This document shows positions 56,689 to 64,000 of a DNA stretch of 64,000 nt, one piece after another. Both the position numbers and the translations under genes were made by a program. Origin of the DNA: Streptomyces sp. M92 (GTDB lineage Bacteria > Actinomycetota > Actinomycetes > Streptomycetales > Streptomycetaceae); assembly GCF_028473745.1 (NCBI RefSeq), contig NZ_CP101137.1:7616777-7680776 (forward strand), written 5' to 3'. Every line of letters starts with the position of its first letter. The first letter of the stretch is position 1. Under the pieces are notes generated by a model. That model ran no database searches and was not told where the DNA came from. It saw only the letters and a program-made list of their open reading frames with translations.

Positions 56689-57849
56689 ATGCATCGCATC
56701 ACCGTCATCGGCGGCGGCTTCGCCGGACTGACCGCGGCCATCACCGCCGCCGAGGCGGGCGCCAAGGTCACCGTGCACGAGGCCCACCACACGCTCGGCG
56801 GACGGGCCCGGACGGCCGACGGCCCCTACCGCACCAACGACGGTCCGCACGCCCTCTACAACGGCGGCCCGCACTGGTCGTGGCTCAAGCAGCGAGGCCT
56901 GATCGGTCCGCTGGCGCCGATCCCGCCGCTGGAGGGGGCCCGGCTGCGGCTGCGCCACAAGGGCGTGCTGCGCCGCACCCCGCCGTTCGCCATGCTCAAG
57001 CTGCTGCGCCGGGGCGCGGGGCGGGCGCCCGTGGACAGCGACTTCCTGACCTGGGCGTCGGGAATCGCGGGCGAGGAGGGCGCGCGGGCCGCCGCCCACT
57101 ACTGCGCCGTCGCCCTTTTCCACCACGACCCCGGTTCGCTGTCCGCCGCCTTCGTGCAGGAGCGGCTGCGCCGGGCCGCCAAACTGCCGCCGGAGGCGCA
57201 CTACCCGCGCGGCGGCTGGGCGGGCGTGATCGACCGGATGGCCGCCCTGGCCTGGAACCTCGGCGTCCGGATGGAGACCCTCTCCCGCGTCGACACGGTC
57301 CCGACCGACACCCCCGTGGTCGTGGCCACCTCCCTGGACGCCGCCCGCCGCCTGCTGGGGGACGCCTCGCTGACCTGGCCGAGCGGGCGCACCACGCTGG
57401 TCGACCTGGCCGTACGGACCCGGCGCGGTGACGCCTTCGCGGTCTCGGACCTGGACGCGCCGGGCTGGATCGAGCGGTTCACCGCGCAGGACCGCACCCT
57501 GGCACCGGCGGGCGAGCAGCTGATCCAGGGACAGATCCCCATCGCGCCCGGCGAGTCCAAGGCCGACGGCACCGCCCGCGCCGAGGAACTGCTCGACCTG
57601 GGCTTCCCCGGCTGGCGCGAGCGGCTGACCTGGCGGCGGGAGGCGGTCGCGAACGGCCGTACCGGGGCCGTGGACCTGCCGGGCAGCACGTGGCGCGACC
57701 GGCCCTCCGTCGACCGGGGCGACGGGGTCTACCTCGCCGGTGACCAGGTGGCCGCGCCGGGGCTGCTGTCGGAGGTGTCGTTCAACAGCGCGCTGACGGC
57801 GGTGTCGCTGGCACTGGGCAGGCGCGAGCTTGATCTCAAGCATGCCTGA
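56689..57849 (+). CDS. FAD-dependent amine oxidase/phytoene-desaturase-like oxidoreductase
   Basis: 386 aa. Rossmann FAD site at the start: RITVIGGGFAGLTAAITAAE (GxGxxG-type), then VHEAHHTLGGRARTADG with the family GG-R motif. The C-terminal FAD loop is GVYLAGDQVAAPGLLSEVSF. The protein is closest in pattern to the NAD(P)-binding amine-oxidase/CrtI group. Substrate unknown; no carotenoid genes adjoin. The ATG at 56689 follows CGAGGGAG. An MFS exporter gene follows on the same strand, 94 bases on. Confidence 0.82.
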   Translation: MHRITVIGGGFAGLTAAITAAEAGAKVTVHEAHHTLGGRARTADGPYRTNDGPHALYNGGPHWSWLKQRGLIGPLAPIPPLEGARLRLRHKGVLRRTPPFAMLKLLRRGAGRAPVDSDFLTWASGIAGEEGARAAAHYCAVALFHHDPGSLSAAFVQERLRRAAKLPPEAHYPRGGWAGVIDRMAALAWNLGVRMETLSRVDTVPTDTPVVVATSLDAARRLLGDASLTWPSGRTTLVDLAVRTRRGDAFAVSDLDAPGWIERFTAQDRTLAPAGEQLIQGQIPIAPGESKADGTARAEELLDLGFPGWRERLTWRREAVANGRTGAVDLPGSTWRDRPSVDRGDGVYLAGDQVAAPGLLSEVSFNSALTAVSLALGRRELDLKHA

Positions 57850-57943
57850 GGCCTCCGTCCGGCCTTTCGGCTGCCGCCCAATCAACCGCCGGCCCAGCCC
57901 TCACGCGGATGCGGTACGACCCGATTCGTGGTCTTCTGGCCAG

Positions 57944-59446
57944 ATGAGTGCCCCCCGGACAGGTGAGCCGGCCGCGCCCGCGGAAGCCGACCCCCGCCGC
58001 TGGTGGGGACTGGTGGTGATCGCCCTGGCCCAGCTGATGGTCGTACTGGACGCGACCATCGTGAACATCGCGCTGCCCTCCGCCCAGCGCGACCTGGGCA
58101 TGTCCGACGGCAACCGGCAGTGGGTGATCACCGCCTACACCCTCGCCTTCGGCGGACTGCTGCTGCTCGGCGGGCGGATCGCGGACCTGGTGGGCCGCAA
58201 ACGCACCTTCGTCATCGGGCTGATCGGCTTCGCCGTCGCCTCCGCGATCGGCGGCGCCGCCACCACCCCGGCGATGCTCTTCGGCGCCCGCGCCCTCCAG
58301 GGCGTCTTCGCCGCGGTCCTCGCGCCGTCCGCGCTGTCCCTGATGACGACGACCTTCACGGACCCCAAGGAGCGCGGGAAGGCCTTCGGCATCTACGGCG
58401 CGCTCGCGGCCAGCGGCGCCGCGGTCGGTTTCATCGTCGGCGGCGTGCTCACCGAGTACCTGAACTGGCGCTGGTGCCTGTACGTCAACGTTCCCGTCGC
58501 CGTCGCCGCCGTGATCGGCGCCTTCGCCCTGCTGCACACCCGCCCCGGCCGGCCCGGCGCCCGCCTCGACGTGCCCGGCGTGCTGCTGGGCTGCGGCGGG
58601 CTGGTCGCCCTCGTCTACGGCTTCAGCGAGGCGCAGCCGCGCGGCTGGACCGACGCGCTGGTGCTGGCGCTGTTCGCCGCGGGCGTCGTCCTCCTCGCGG
58701 TCTTCGTGTGGTGGCAGACCCGGGCGCCGGTGCCGCTGCTGCCGCTGCACGTCATCAAGGACCGCAACCGCGCCGGGTGCTTCCTGACCATGATGCTGGC
58801 CGTCATCGGCATGTTCGGGATGTTCCTGTTCATGACGTACTACCTCCAGGAGATCCTCGGGTACTCACCCGTGAAGACCGGCCTGGCGTTCCTGCCGATG
58901 ACCGCGGCGATCGTCATCGGCTCCACGCAGATCTCGGCCCGGCTGCTGCGCCACGTGGGCCCGCGCATGCTGATGGTCCCCGGCATGCTCCTCGCCTCCG
59001 GCGGCATGGTGGTCCTCACCCAGATGACCGTGGACTCGGCGTACGCCTCCGAGATCCTGCCCGCGCTGATCCTGATGGGCCTCGGCATGGGCCTGACCTT
59101 CATGCCGGTCTTCTCCACCGCGACCGCCGGGGTCGCCCCGCAGGACTCCGGCGTGACCTCGGCGACGGTCAACACCTCGCAGCAGGTGGGCGGCTCGATC
59201 GGCACGGCCCTGCTCAACACCGTCGCGACCAGCACCAGCGCCTCCTGGATCACCTCCCACCTCTCCGACCCGGCCCAGCGGGAGCAGGTCGTGCGGGAGG
59301 GCATCGTCCACGGCTACACGGTCGCCATCTGGCTGGCCGCCGGCATCATGCTGCTGGCGGCCCTGGTCGCGGGCCTGATGGTGACGGCGAAGGCCCCGAA
59401 GCACGGCACCCCGGCCGACCGGCCGGTGCCGGAACCGGTGGCCTAG
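57944..59446 (+). CDS. DHA2-family MFS drug exporter (14 TM)
   Basis: 500 aa. Fourteen predicted helices with the EmrB/QacA pattern: LVVIALAQLMVVLDATIVNI (motif D1, LDxTIVNVALP-like), GRIADLVGRKRTF (motif A), and GIYGALAASGAAVGFIVGGV (motif C). The terminal part FSTATAGVAPQDSGVTSATV then NTSQQVGGSIGTALL is also typical. It should expel drugs or metabolites by proton antiport. The nearby regulator genes are not adjacent, so control is unknown. The start is an ATG with a modest ribosome site. Confidence 0.92.
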   Translation: MSAPRTGEPAAPAEADPRRWWGLVVIALAQLMVVLDATIVNIALPSAQRDLGMSDGNRQWVITAYTLAFGGLLLLGGRIADLVGRKRTFVIGLIGFAVASAIGGAATTPAMLFGARALQGVFAAVLAPSALSLMTTTFTDPKERGKAFGIYGALAASGAAVGFIVGGVLTEYLNWRWCLYVNVPVAVAAVIGAFALLHTRPGRPGARLDVPGVLLGCGGLVALVYGFSEAQPRGWTDALVLALFAAGVVLLAVFVWWQTRAPVPLLPLHVIKDRNRAGCFLTMMLAVIGMFGMFLFMTYYLQEILGYSPVKTGLAFLPMTAAIVIGSTQISARLLRHVGPRMLMVPGMLLASGGMVVLTQMTVDSAYASEILPALILMGLGMGLTFMPVFSTATAGVAPQDSGVTSATVNTSQQVGGSIGTALLNTVATSTSASWITSHLSDPAQREQVVREGIVHGYTVAIWLAAGIMLLAALVAGLMVTAKAPKHGTPADRPVPEPVA

Positions 59447-59451
59447 GGGAT

Positions 59452-59486
59452 GTCGCGGGGGCCCCGCCACGCGGGGCCCCCGCGAC
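59452..59486. terminator. Bidirectional terminator between convergent genes
   Basis: Perfect 16-base stem GTCGCGGGGGCCCCGC / GCGGGGCCCCCGCGAC with loop CAC. It fills the 45-base gap between the MFS gene and the FAD oxidoreductase, so it can stop transcripts from both sides. Confidence 0.88.
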
Positions 59487-59491
59487 GTGCG

Positions 59492-60901
59492 TCAGCTCCG
59501 GCCGGACACCCGGTCCGCGATCCGCGCCAGCCGGGAGGAACCGGCGCTGTGCGTGACGCGTTCGCGCCGGTCGGCCTCGCGGTAGACGGCGTACATGCCC
59601 TGCACGCCGAGCCAGCGCAGCGGCTCCGGCTCCCAGCGGCGCACCCGGTGGTTCACCCAGGGCAGGCCGGTGAGGTCGGTGCGGCCGCCCTGGCCGGAGT
59701 CCCGCAGGACCAGGTCGCACAGGGTGCGGGCGGCGAGGTTGGCGGTGGCGACACCGGAGCCGACGTAGCCGCCCGCCCAGCCGAGACCCGTCGAGCGGTC
59801 CAGGGTGACGGTGGCGCACCAGTCGCGGGGCACGCCGAGGACGCCCGACCAGGCGTGCTCGATCCGGAGCCCGGCGAGGGCGGGGAAGAAGCGGACCAGG
59901 ATCTCGCGCAGCGCGTCGACGGTCGCCGCCTGGGTGGTGCCGTCGTTGTCGGTGCGGGAGCCGAAGCGGTACGGCACTCCGCGCCCGCCCAGCGCGATCC
60001 GGCCGTCGGCGGTGCGCTGGGCGTACATGTAGGCGTGCGCCATGTCGCCGAGGGTCTCGCGGCCCGCCCAGCCGACCGACTCCCACTGCTCGTCGGTGAG
60101 CGGCTCGGTGGCGATCATCGAGGAGTTCATGGGCAGCCAGGTGCGCTTCTGGCCCTTGAGGGAGGCGGTGAAGCCCTCGGTGCAGCGCAGGACGTGGGGT
60201 GCGCGGACGGTGCCGTAGGGAGTCGTGGCGTGCCGGGGGGTGATCTCCGTGACCGGCGTCGACTCGTGGACGGTGACACCGAGGCGTTCGACGGCCGCCG
60301 CGAGGCCCTTGACCAGTTTCACCGGGTGCAGGCGAGCGCCGTGCGGGGTCCAGGCGGAGCCGACGGCGCCGGCGACGCGGATCCGCTCGGCCGTCTCGCG
60401 GGCGCCGTACAGCTCCCGGTCCTTCTCGCCGTACGCCAGCTCGGCCTCGTGGAACGCCTTCAGCCGGGCCGCCTGCGCCGGTGTGCACGCCACCTCGAGC
60501 ACGCCGCCCTTGTGGACGTCGGCGTCGATGCCCTCGGCCCCGGCGGCGCGGATCACCTCGTCGACGGTGTCGTTCATCGCCCGCTGGAGGCGCACGGCCG
60601 CCTCGTGGCCGTGGAGCCTGGCGTACCGGTCGCGGCCCGCGATCCCGTTGTAGAGCCAGCCGCCGTTGCGGCCGGAGGCGCCGTAGCCGCAGAACTTCTG
60701 CTCCAGGACGGTGATCCGCAGGAAGGGCGCGGCCTTCTTGAGGTAGTAGGCCGTCCACAGGCCCGTGTATCCGCCGCCGACGATCACCACGTCGGCCGAC
60801 GCGTCACCGTCGAGCGGCTCCCGGACCGTCGCCGGAAGCCCGTCGTCCGCGTACCAGTAGGAGATGCCGCCGTTCACGACGCCGCTGCTCGGGCTGCTCA
60901 T
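59492..60901 (-). CDS. FAD-dependent amino-acid/amine oxidoreductase (DadA/OrdL type)
   Basis: 469 aa from ATG. FAD-binding start ADVVIVGGGYTGLWTAYYLK, then VLEQKFCGYGASGRNGGWL (the ASGRNGG motif of the family) and terminal LGWAGGYVGSGVATANLAAR. The pattern is that of OrdL/DAO-type oxidases that act on glycine-like or gamma-glutamyl amines. No partner for putrescine degradation adjoins it. The frame is open upstream, but that part overlaps the phosphotransferase gene on the other strand. Confidence 0.88.
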   Translation of the reverse strand: MSSPSSGVVNGGISYWYADDGLPATVREPLDGDASADVVIVGGGYTGLWTAYYLKKAAPFLRITVLEQKFCGYGASGRNGGWLYNGIAGRDRYARLHGHEAAVRLQRAMNDTVDEVIRAAGAEGIDADVHKGGVLEVACTPAQAARLKAFHEAELAYGEKDRELYGARETAERIRVAGAVGSAWTPHGARLHPVKLVKGLAAAVERLGVTVHESTPVTEITPRHATTPYGTVRAPHVLRCTEGFTASLKGQKRTWLPMNSSMIATEPLTDEQWESVGWAGRETLGDMAHAYMYAQRTADGRIALGGRGVPYRFGSRTDNDGTTQAATVDALREILVRFFPALAGLRIEHAWSGVLGVPRDWCATVTLDRSTGLGWAGGYVGSGVATANLAARTLCDLVLRDSGQGGRTDLTGLPWVNHRVRRWEPEPLRWLGVQGMYAVYREADRRERVTHSAGSSRLARIADRVSGRS

Positions 60902-61031
60902 GGCCAGGACGTTAGCCCTGGTGGGCGGGGGATGTCTGCTTCGGAATCCGTTGAATTTCCCGGCGCGGGACGCTTCCGGCGGCCCGATATCCGGGTGACC
61001 GCGGCGCCGGACGCCGGTAGCGTCGGCCGAC

Positions 61032-61913
61032 GTGATCGACGTTCCGGACGCGCTGGCGGCCTCGCAGAGGAAGTACAACGGAGAGGCGGGCCGCGCCTTC
61101 GTCGACGCGCTGCCCGCGCTGGCGGCCGAGTTCCTGGACCGGTGGGAGCTGCGCCTCGACGGGCCCGCCATGCACGGCTGGGCCGCCCTCGTGCTGCCCG
61201 TGGTGCGCGGCGACGGCGCCCCGGCCGTACTCAAGCTCCAGCTCCTCGACGCGGAGACCGAGGGCGAGCCCGTCGCCCTGCGCCGGTGGGACGGCGACGG
61301 CGCGGTGCGGCTGCTGGACCACGACCCGGCCACCGGCACCATGCTGCTGGAGCGGCTGGACCCGGCCCGCACGCTCGGTCACGTCGCGGGCTCCCGCGAG
61401 GCCGTCCAGGTCATCGCCCGGCTGCTCGCCCACCTCACCGCCGCCGAGGCACCGCCCGGCCTGCGCCGCCTCGGGGACATCGCGCGGGGCATGCTGGAGC
61501 GGACGCCGGGGACCCTGGAGCGCATCCCCGACCCCGCGGACCGGCGCCTGGTCGCCGACTGCGCGGCCGCCGTGCGGGAGGTCGTGGACGAGCCGGGCGA
61601 CCGGCTGCTCCACTGGGACCTGCACTACGACAACGTCCTCGGCTCCGACCGCGCCCCGTGGCTGGCCATCGACCCCAAACCGCTCGCCGGCGACCCCGCC
61701 TTCGACCTGCTGCCTGCCCTCGACAACCGCTACGACCCGGACGAGACCCTGTGGCGCTTCGACGCCATGACCGACATCCTCGGTCTCGACCGGGAACGGG
61801 CCCGCGCCTGGAGCCTCGGCCGCGTCCTGCAGAACTGCCTGTGGAACGTCGAGGACGGCGACCCGCTGGAGACGGAGCAGTTGGAGATCGGGCGGTTGCT
61901 GCGCACGCGGTGA
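61032..61913 (+). CDS. Aminoglycoside 6-phosphotransferase-like kinase
   Basis: 293 aa. Matches the APH(6)/hydroxyurea-kinase family: AVLKLQLLDAETEGEPVALR (ATP-site Lys), TMLLERLDPARTLGHV, the Brenner-like catalytic motif LLHWDLHYDNVLGSDR (Asp base and Asn), and APWLAIDPKPLAGDPAFDLL (metal-binding Asp). Streptomycetes use such enzymes against their own aminoglycosides or for other hydroxyl compounds. No antibiotic cluster is visible here, so its real substrate is unknown. GTG start. Confidence 0.85.
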   Translation: MIDVPDALAASQRKYNGEAGRAFVDALPALAAEFLDRWELRLDGPAMHGWAALVLPVVRGDGAPAVLKLQLLDAETEGEPVALRRWDGDGAVRLLDHDPATGTMLLERLDPARTLGHVAGSREAVQVIARLLAHLTAAEAPPGLRRLGDIARGMLERTPGTLERIPDPADRRLVADCAAAVREVVDEPGDRLLHWDLHYDNVLGSDRAPWLAIDPKPLAGDPAFDLLPALDNRYDPDETLWRFDAMTDILGLDRERARAWSLGRVLQNCLWNVEDGDPLETEQLEIGRLLRTR

Positions 61914-62311
61914 GCCGTCGGCGATCGCCGGGCGACCACCGCACGCGACCGGCCGCGGCTCCGCCGCGCACTGCTCGGGGTGGGGAACGGGATCGCTCCT
62001 GGCGGGCGAGCGTGGCGCCGTGAACTCGCGGGCGGCCGCTGGACGGGGCTCGACACCGACCGCCCCCGGGCGCCGCCGACGGCCCGGCCCGGCTCCCCTC
62101 AGCGCCGGCCCGTCCCGCTCCGGCGAGGATGAGGGTCGGTGCCGGGGGAGGGGCCTCACGCCGTGAACCGCGGGCGGGGCGGGTGAGGTGGGTGGCGGGA
62201 CTCGGCGCCGGTTCGCGTCCCGGACAAGGGCCTGGCGTCCGTCCCGGTCCACAGGACGGTGGCCGCGCTTCCGTGAGCGCGGGGCGCGCCCGTGTGCGCC
62301 GGAGGAGGGCT
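61914..62311. other. Gene-free spacer
   Basis: About 400 GC-rich bases between the kinase and the LuxR-type gene, whose 3' ends face each other. I find no gene with coding-like bias, no tRNA and no strong long inverted repeat here. Confidence 0.5.
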
Positions 62312-64000
62312 TCAGTCACGTGTGACCGGGCAGGCCTCGGGGGGCCGGGCGGACCCCAGGGCGGCCGGGAGTTCGGTGCGGCGGCGTATGCGGAGCTTGC
62401 GGTACGTGCTGGTCAGGTGGGTCTCCACGGTGCGCCGGGCCAGGTGGAGCAGGTCGGCGATCTCGGTGTTGGTGCGGCCGGCGGCGGCCAGTTCGGCGAT
62501 CCGGCGCTCGCTGCCGGTCAGCGCCCCGGAGCCGGTCCCGGCGGTCGCCGGACTCCGGGCGCCGCTGTCCCGCAGGGCCTGCCCCGCCAGGGCGAGCAGC
62601 CGTACGGCACCCTTGCGTTCGGCCAGTTCCGCCGCCTCGCGCAGCCGGCTCCGGGCGCGGCCGCGTTCACCGGCGGCGAGGAGCTGGCGGCCCTGGGCGA
62701 GCAGCGCCTCGATCAGCTCCGTGCCGGTGTCGACGGGTGCCTCCCGCAGGGTCCGTACGGCGTCCTCGGCCAGCTCCAGGCCGCGCCGTCCGCCGGTCGC
62801 GGTGCCCAGCACGCGCAGGGCGCGGCCCACCGTGCGCGGGGTGTTCCACACCCGGGCCAGCCGCAGTTCCTCCGTCGCCAGGGCCAGCGCGTCCTGGCCG
62901 CCGCCCAGCGCCAGCCGGCACTCCGCGACCGCCGTCCGCCACGGGGTGACGACGGGACTGACCACGTCACGGGCCGTCTGCCGCCGCCCGCACTCCAGGA
63001 AGTCGTGCACCGCTCCCACCAGGTCCCCGGCGGCGGCCCGCTGCACGCCCCGCGCGTACAGGAAGCGGTTCACCTCCCAGCCCTCCGGCGCCCGGCGCAG
63101 GTCGAAGGCGTGCGCGAGCCGTCCGGCCTCCTCGGTGCGCCCGGTGTGGACGAGCGCCATCAGGGCGTGCGCGTCCCGGTTGGTGGGCCCGGTGCGGGAG
63201 GCCTCCGTGTCGCCGCGCCGGTCGTCGGCGAGCAGGCGGGCGTGGTCGCCGCGGGCGGCGGCGATGTCGGCGCGGGTGTTGAGGAGGGCGTGCTGCATCG
63301 GGTGCAGCAGCGCGGGGTGCTGCCCGGCCAGCCCGCGCTCCACGAGCCGTTCCGCCTCGTCGAGTTCGTCCGCCCACTGGGCGACCGCGGCGGCCGTACC
63401 CAGCAGGAAGGGCTCCGCCAGCGGGTCGCCGGGCAGTGCGAGCAGGGCCCGTACGCGCGTCATCGCCTCCTCGGCCGAGATCAGCCCGGCGGTCGCCCCG
63501 TACCGCACCAGCAGCACCTGCCCGGCGGTGCCCAGCACCTCCGGCGTGTGCTCGCCGGTCTCGCACAGCGACCGGTACACCTCCTGGCGGGTCGCCAGGT
63601 CCTCGTCGGACAGCAGCGCTCCGGCGGCCTGCACGGTGCGGGCGAGACCCGGGTGCCCGGACAGCCGGCCCTCCGTGCGGCGCAGTACGTCCATGGCCGT
63701 ACGGATCTCCCCGCGGGCCGCGAGGGCGGTACCGAGGGCGACGGCCGTACGGACCCGGTTGCGGGGTTCGGCCGGCAGGTGCTGGGCCTCGGCGAGGCGC
63801 GCGATGGCGGCGGGGGCGTCGGCCGACGCGTACTCCAGGGAGCCCAGTTCCGTCAGCAGCCGCTGCCGCAGGTCGTCGGCGAGCGGCTCGTCCAGCGCCC
63901 GGCGCAGGTAGGCGACCGCGTCGGCGGGCCGGCCGTCGTGGACGGCGACGGTCACCGCGTCCCGCAGCACGCGCAGCGCCCAGGGCGGTCCGGCGGCCGG
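62312..64000 (-). CDS. LuxR-family regulator, C-terminal part (cut by window edge)
   Basis: At least 563 aa, the frame being open to the right edge. The C-terminus is a LuxR helix-turn-helix (GSERRIAELAAAGRTNTEIA then DLLHLARRTVETHLTSTYRK). The rest is built of TPR-like helical repeats (AVAYLRRALDEPLADDLRQR; RLVERGLAGQHPALLHPMQH; LFLLGTAAAVAQWADELDEA). This fits the large LAL (MalT-like) regulators, whose AAA ATPase domain would lie beyond the window. No target is apparent; the nearest genes are convergent. Confidence 0.88.
   Translation of the reverse strand, partial: PAAGPPWALRVLRDAVTVAVHDGRPADAVAYLRRALDEPLADDLRQRLLTELGSLEYASADAPAAIARLAEAQHLPAEPRNRVRTAVALGTALAARGEIRTAMDVLRRTEGRLSGHPGLARTVQAAGALLSDEDLATRQEVYRSLCETGEHTPEVLGTAGQVLLVRYGATAGLISAEEAMTRVRALLALPGDPLAEPFLLGTAAAVAQWADELDEAERLVERGLAGQHPALLHPMQHALLNTRADIAAARGDHARLLADDRRGDTEASRTGPTNRDAHALMALVHTGRTEEAGRLAHAFDLRRAPEGWEVNRFLYARGVQRAAAGDLVGAVHDFLECGRRQTARDVVSPVVTPWRTAVAECRLALGGGQDALALATEELRLARVWNTPRTVGRALRVLGTATGGRRGLELAEDAVRTLREAPVDTGTELIEALLAQGRQLLAAGERGRARSRLREAAELAERKGAVRLLALAGQALRDSGARSPATAGTGSGALTGSERRIAELAAAGRTNTEIADLLHLARRTVETHLTSTYRKLRIRRRTELPAALGSARPPEACPVTRD

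Noticed and set aside
1..64000. CRISPR array
   Set aside because: No regularly spaced direct repeats with unique spacers; the repeats at 7.9-8.3 kb are contiguous satellites.
1..64000. Secondary-metabolite biosynthetic cluster
   Set aside because: Regulators, an MFS exporter, oxidoreductases and a kinase are present, but no core synthase (PKS, NRPS, terpene, lanthipeptide) is seen.

Overview
The window is about 73% GC, has the strong third-position GC bias of a streptomycete, and uses GTG, TTG and possibly CTG starts. Its markers are also streptomycete: a DasR-controlled nagKA pair, groEL2 with tandem CIRCE operators, futalosine-pathway menaquinone genes, cdgB, and a SenS/SenR-HbpS redox system. 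From memory, gene content and order resemble the central part of the Streptomyces coelicolor chromosome, roughly SCO4327 down to SCO4263. That recollection was not checked against a database. Most of the window is conserved core; the insertions are the accessory part.

Layout: 1-2.5 kb holds a lipoprotein, mqnB and mqnD (menaquinone via futalosine) and a cold-shock-domain protein. From 2.6 to 6.8 kb there is a patchwork island: a resolvase fragment, an IS transposase fragment, a DUF1963-like gene, a HAD-protein tail, a zinc-ribbon ORF and an intact large serine integrase of clearly lower GC. From 6.9 to 17 kb are membrane and HAD proteins, a G-rich direct-repeat tract, and three helicase-type genes (a helicase-associated WYL-like protein, an XPB-like helicase and a HelD-like helicase) with two tiny secreted-peptide ORFs between them. 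From 17 to 26.5 kb are cutC, regulators, mycothiol-type enzymes and a MurNAc-catabolism cluster (RpiR regulator, murQ, PTS EIIBC). At 26.8-27.6 kb lies a 775-bp imperfect palindrome that begins at the 3' end of a DUF397 remnant. Then come a carboxylesterase, an old-yellow-enzyme homologue, groEL2, a cold-shock gene, a sulfur-carrier protein and thrC under a SAM-I riboswitch.

From 35 to 45 kb is a sugar region: gpgS, otsA and otsB (convergent, with a dispersed repeat between them), a sugar-binding lipoprotein divergent from nagK-nagA across two DasR-like sites, a PfkB sugar kinase and a membrane-anchored carbohydrate-binding protein. From 45 to 64 kb are cdgB (diguanylate cyclase), arfB, terD, senR/senS/hbpS, a parS-like ParB site, an M1 aminopeptidase, a GNAT-Nudix fusion, a pentapeptide protein, two FAD oxidoreductases, a DHA2-type MFS transporter, an aminoglycoside-kinase-like protein, and a LuxR-type regulator running off the right edge.

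The genes point to recycling of cell-wall amino sugars (MurNAc via murQ and EIIBC, GlcNAc via nagKA), trehalose and glucosylglycerate metabolism, and several stress systems (GroEL2/HrcA, SenSR/HbpS, TerD, HelD, ArfB). The least explained items are the 775-bp palindrome, the G-rich direct repeats at 7.85-8.31 kb, the two tiny secreted ORFs between helicase genes, and the integrase island whose ends I could not fix.
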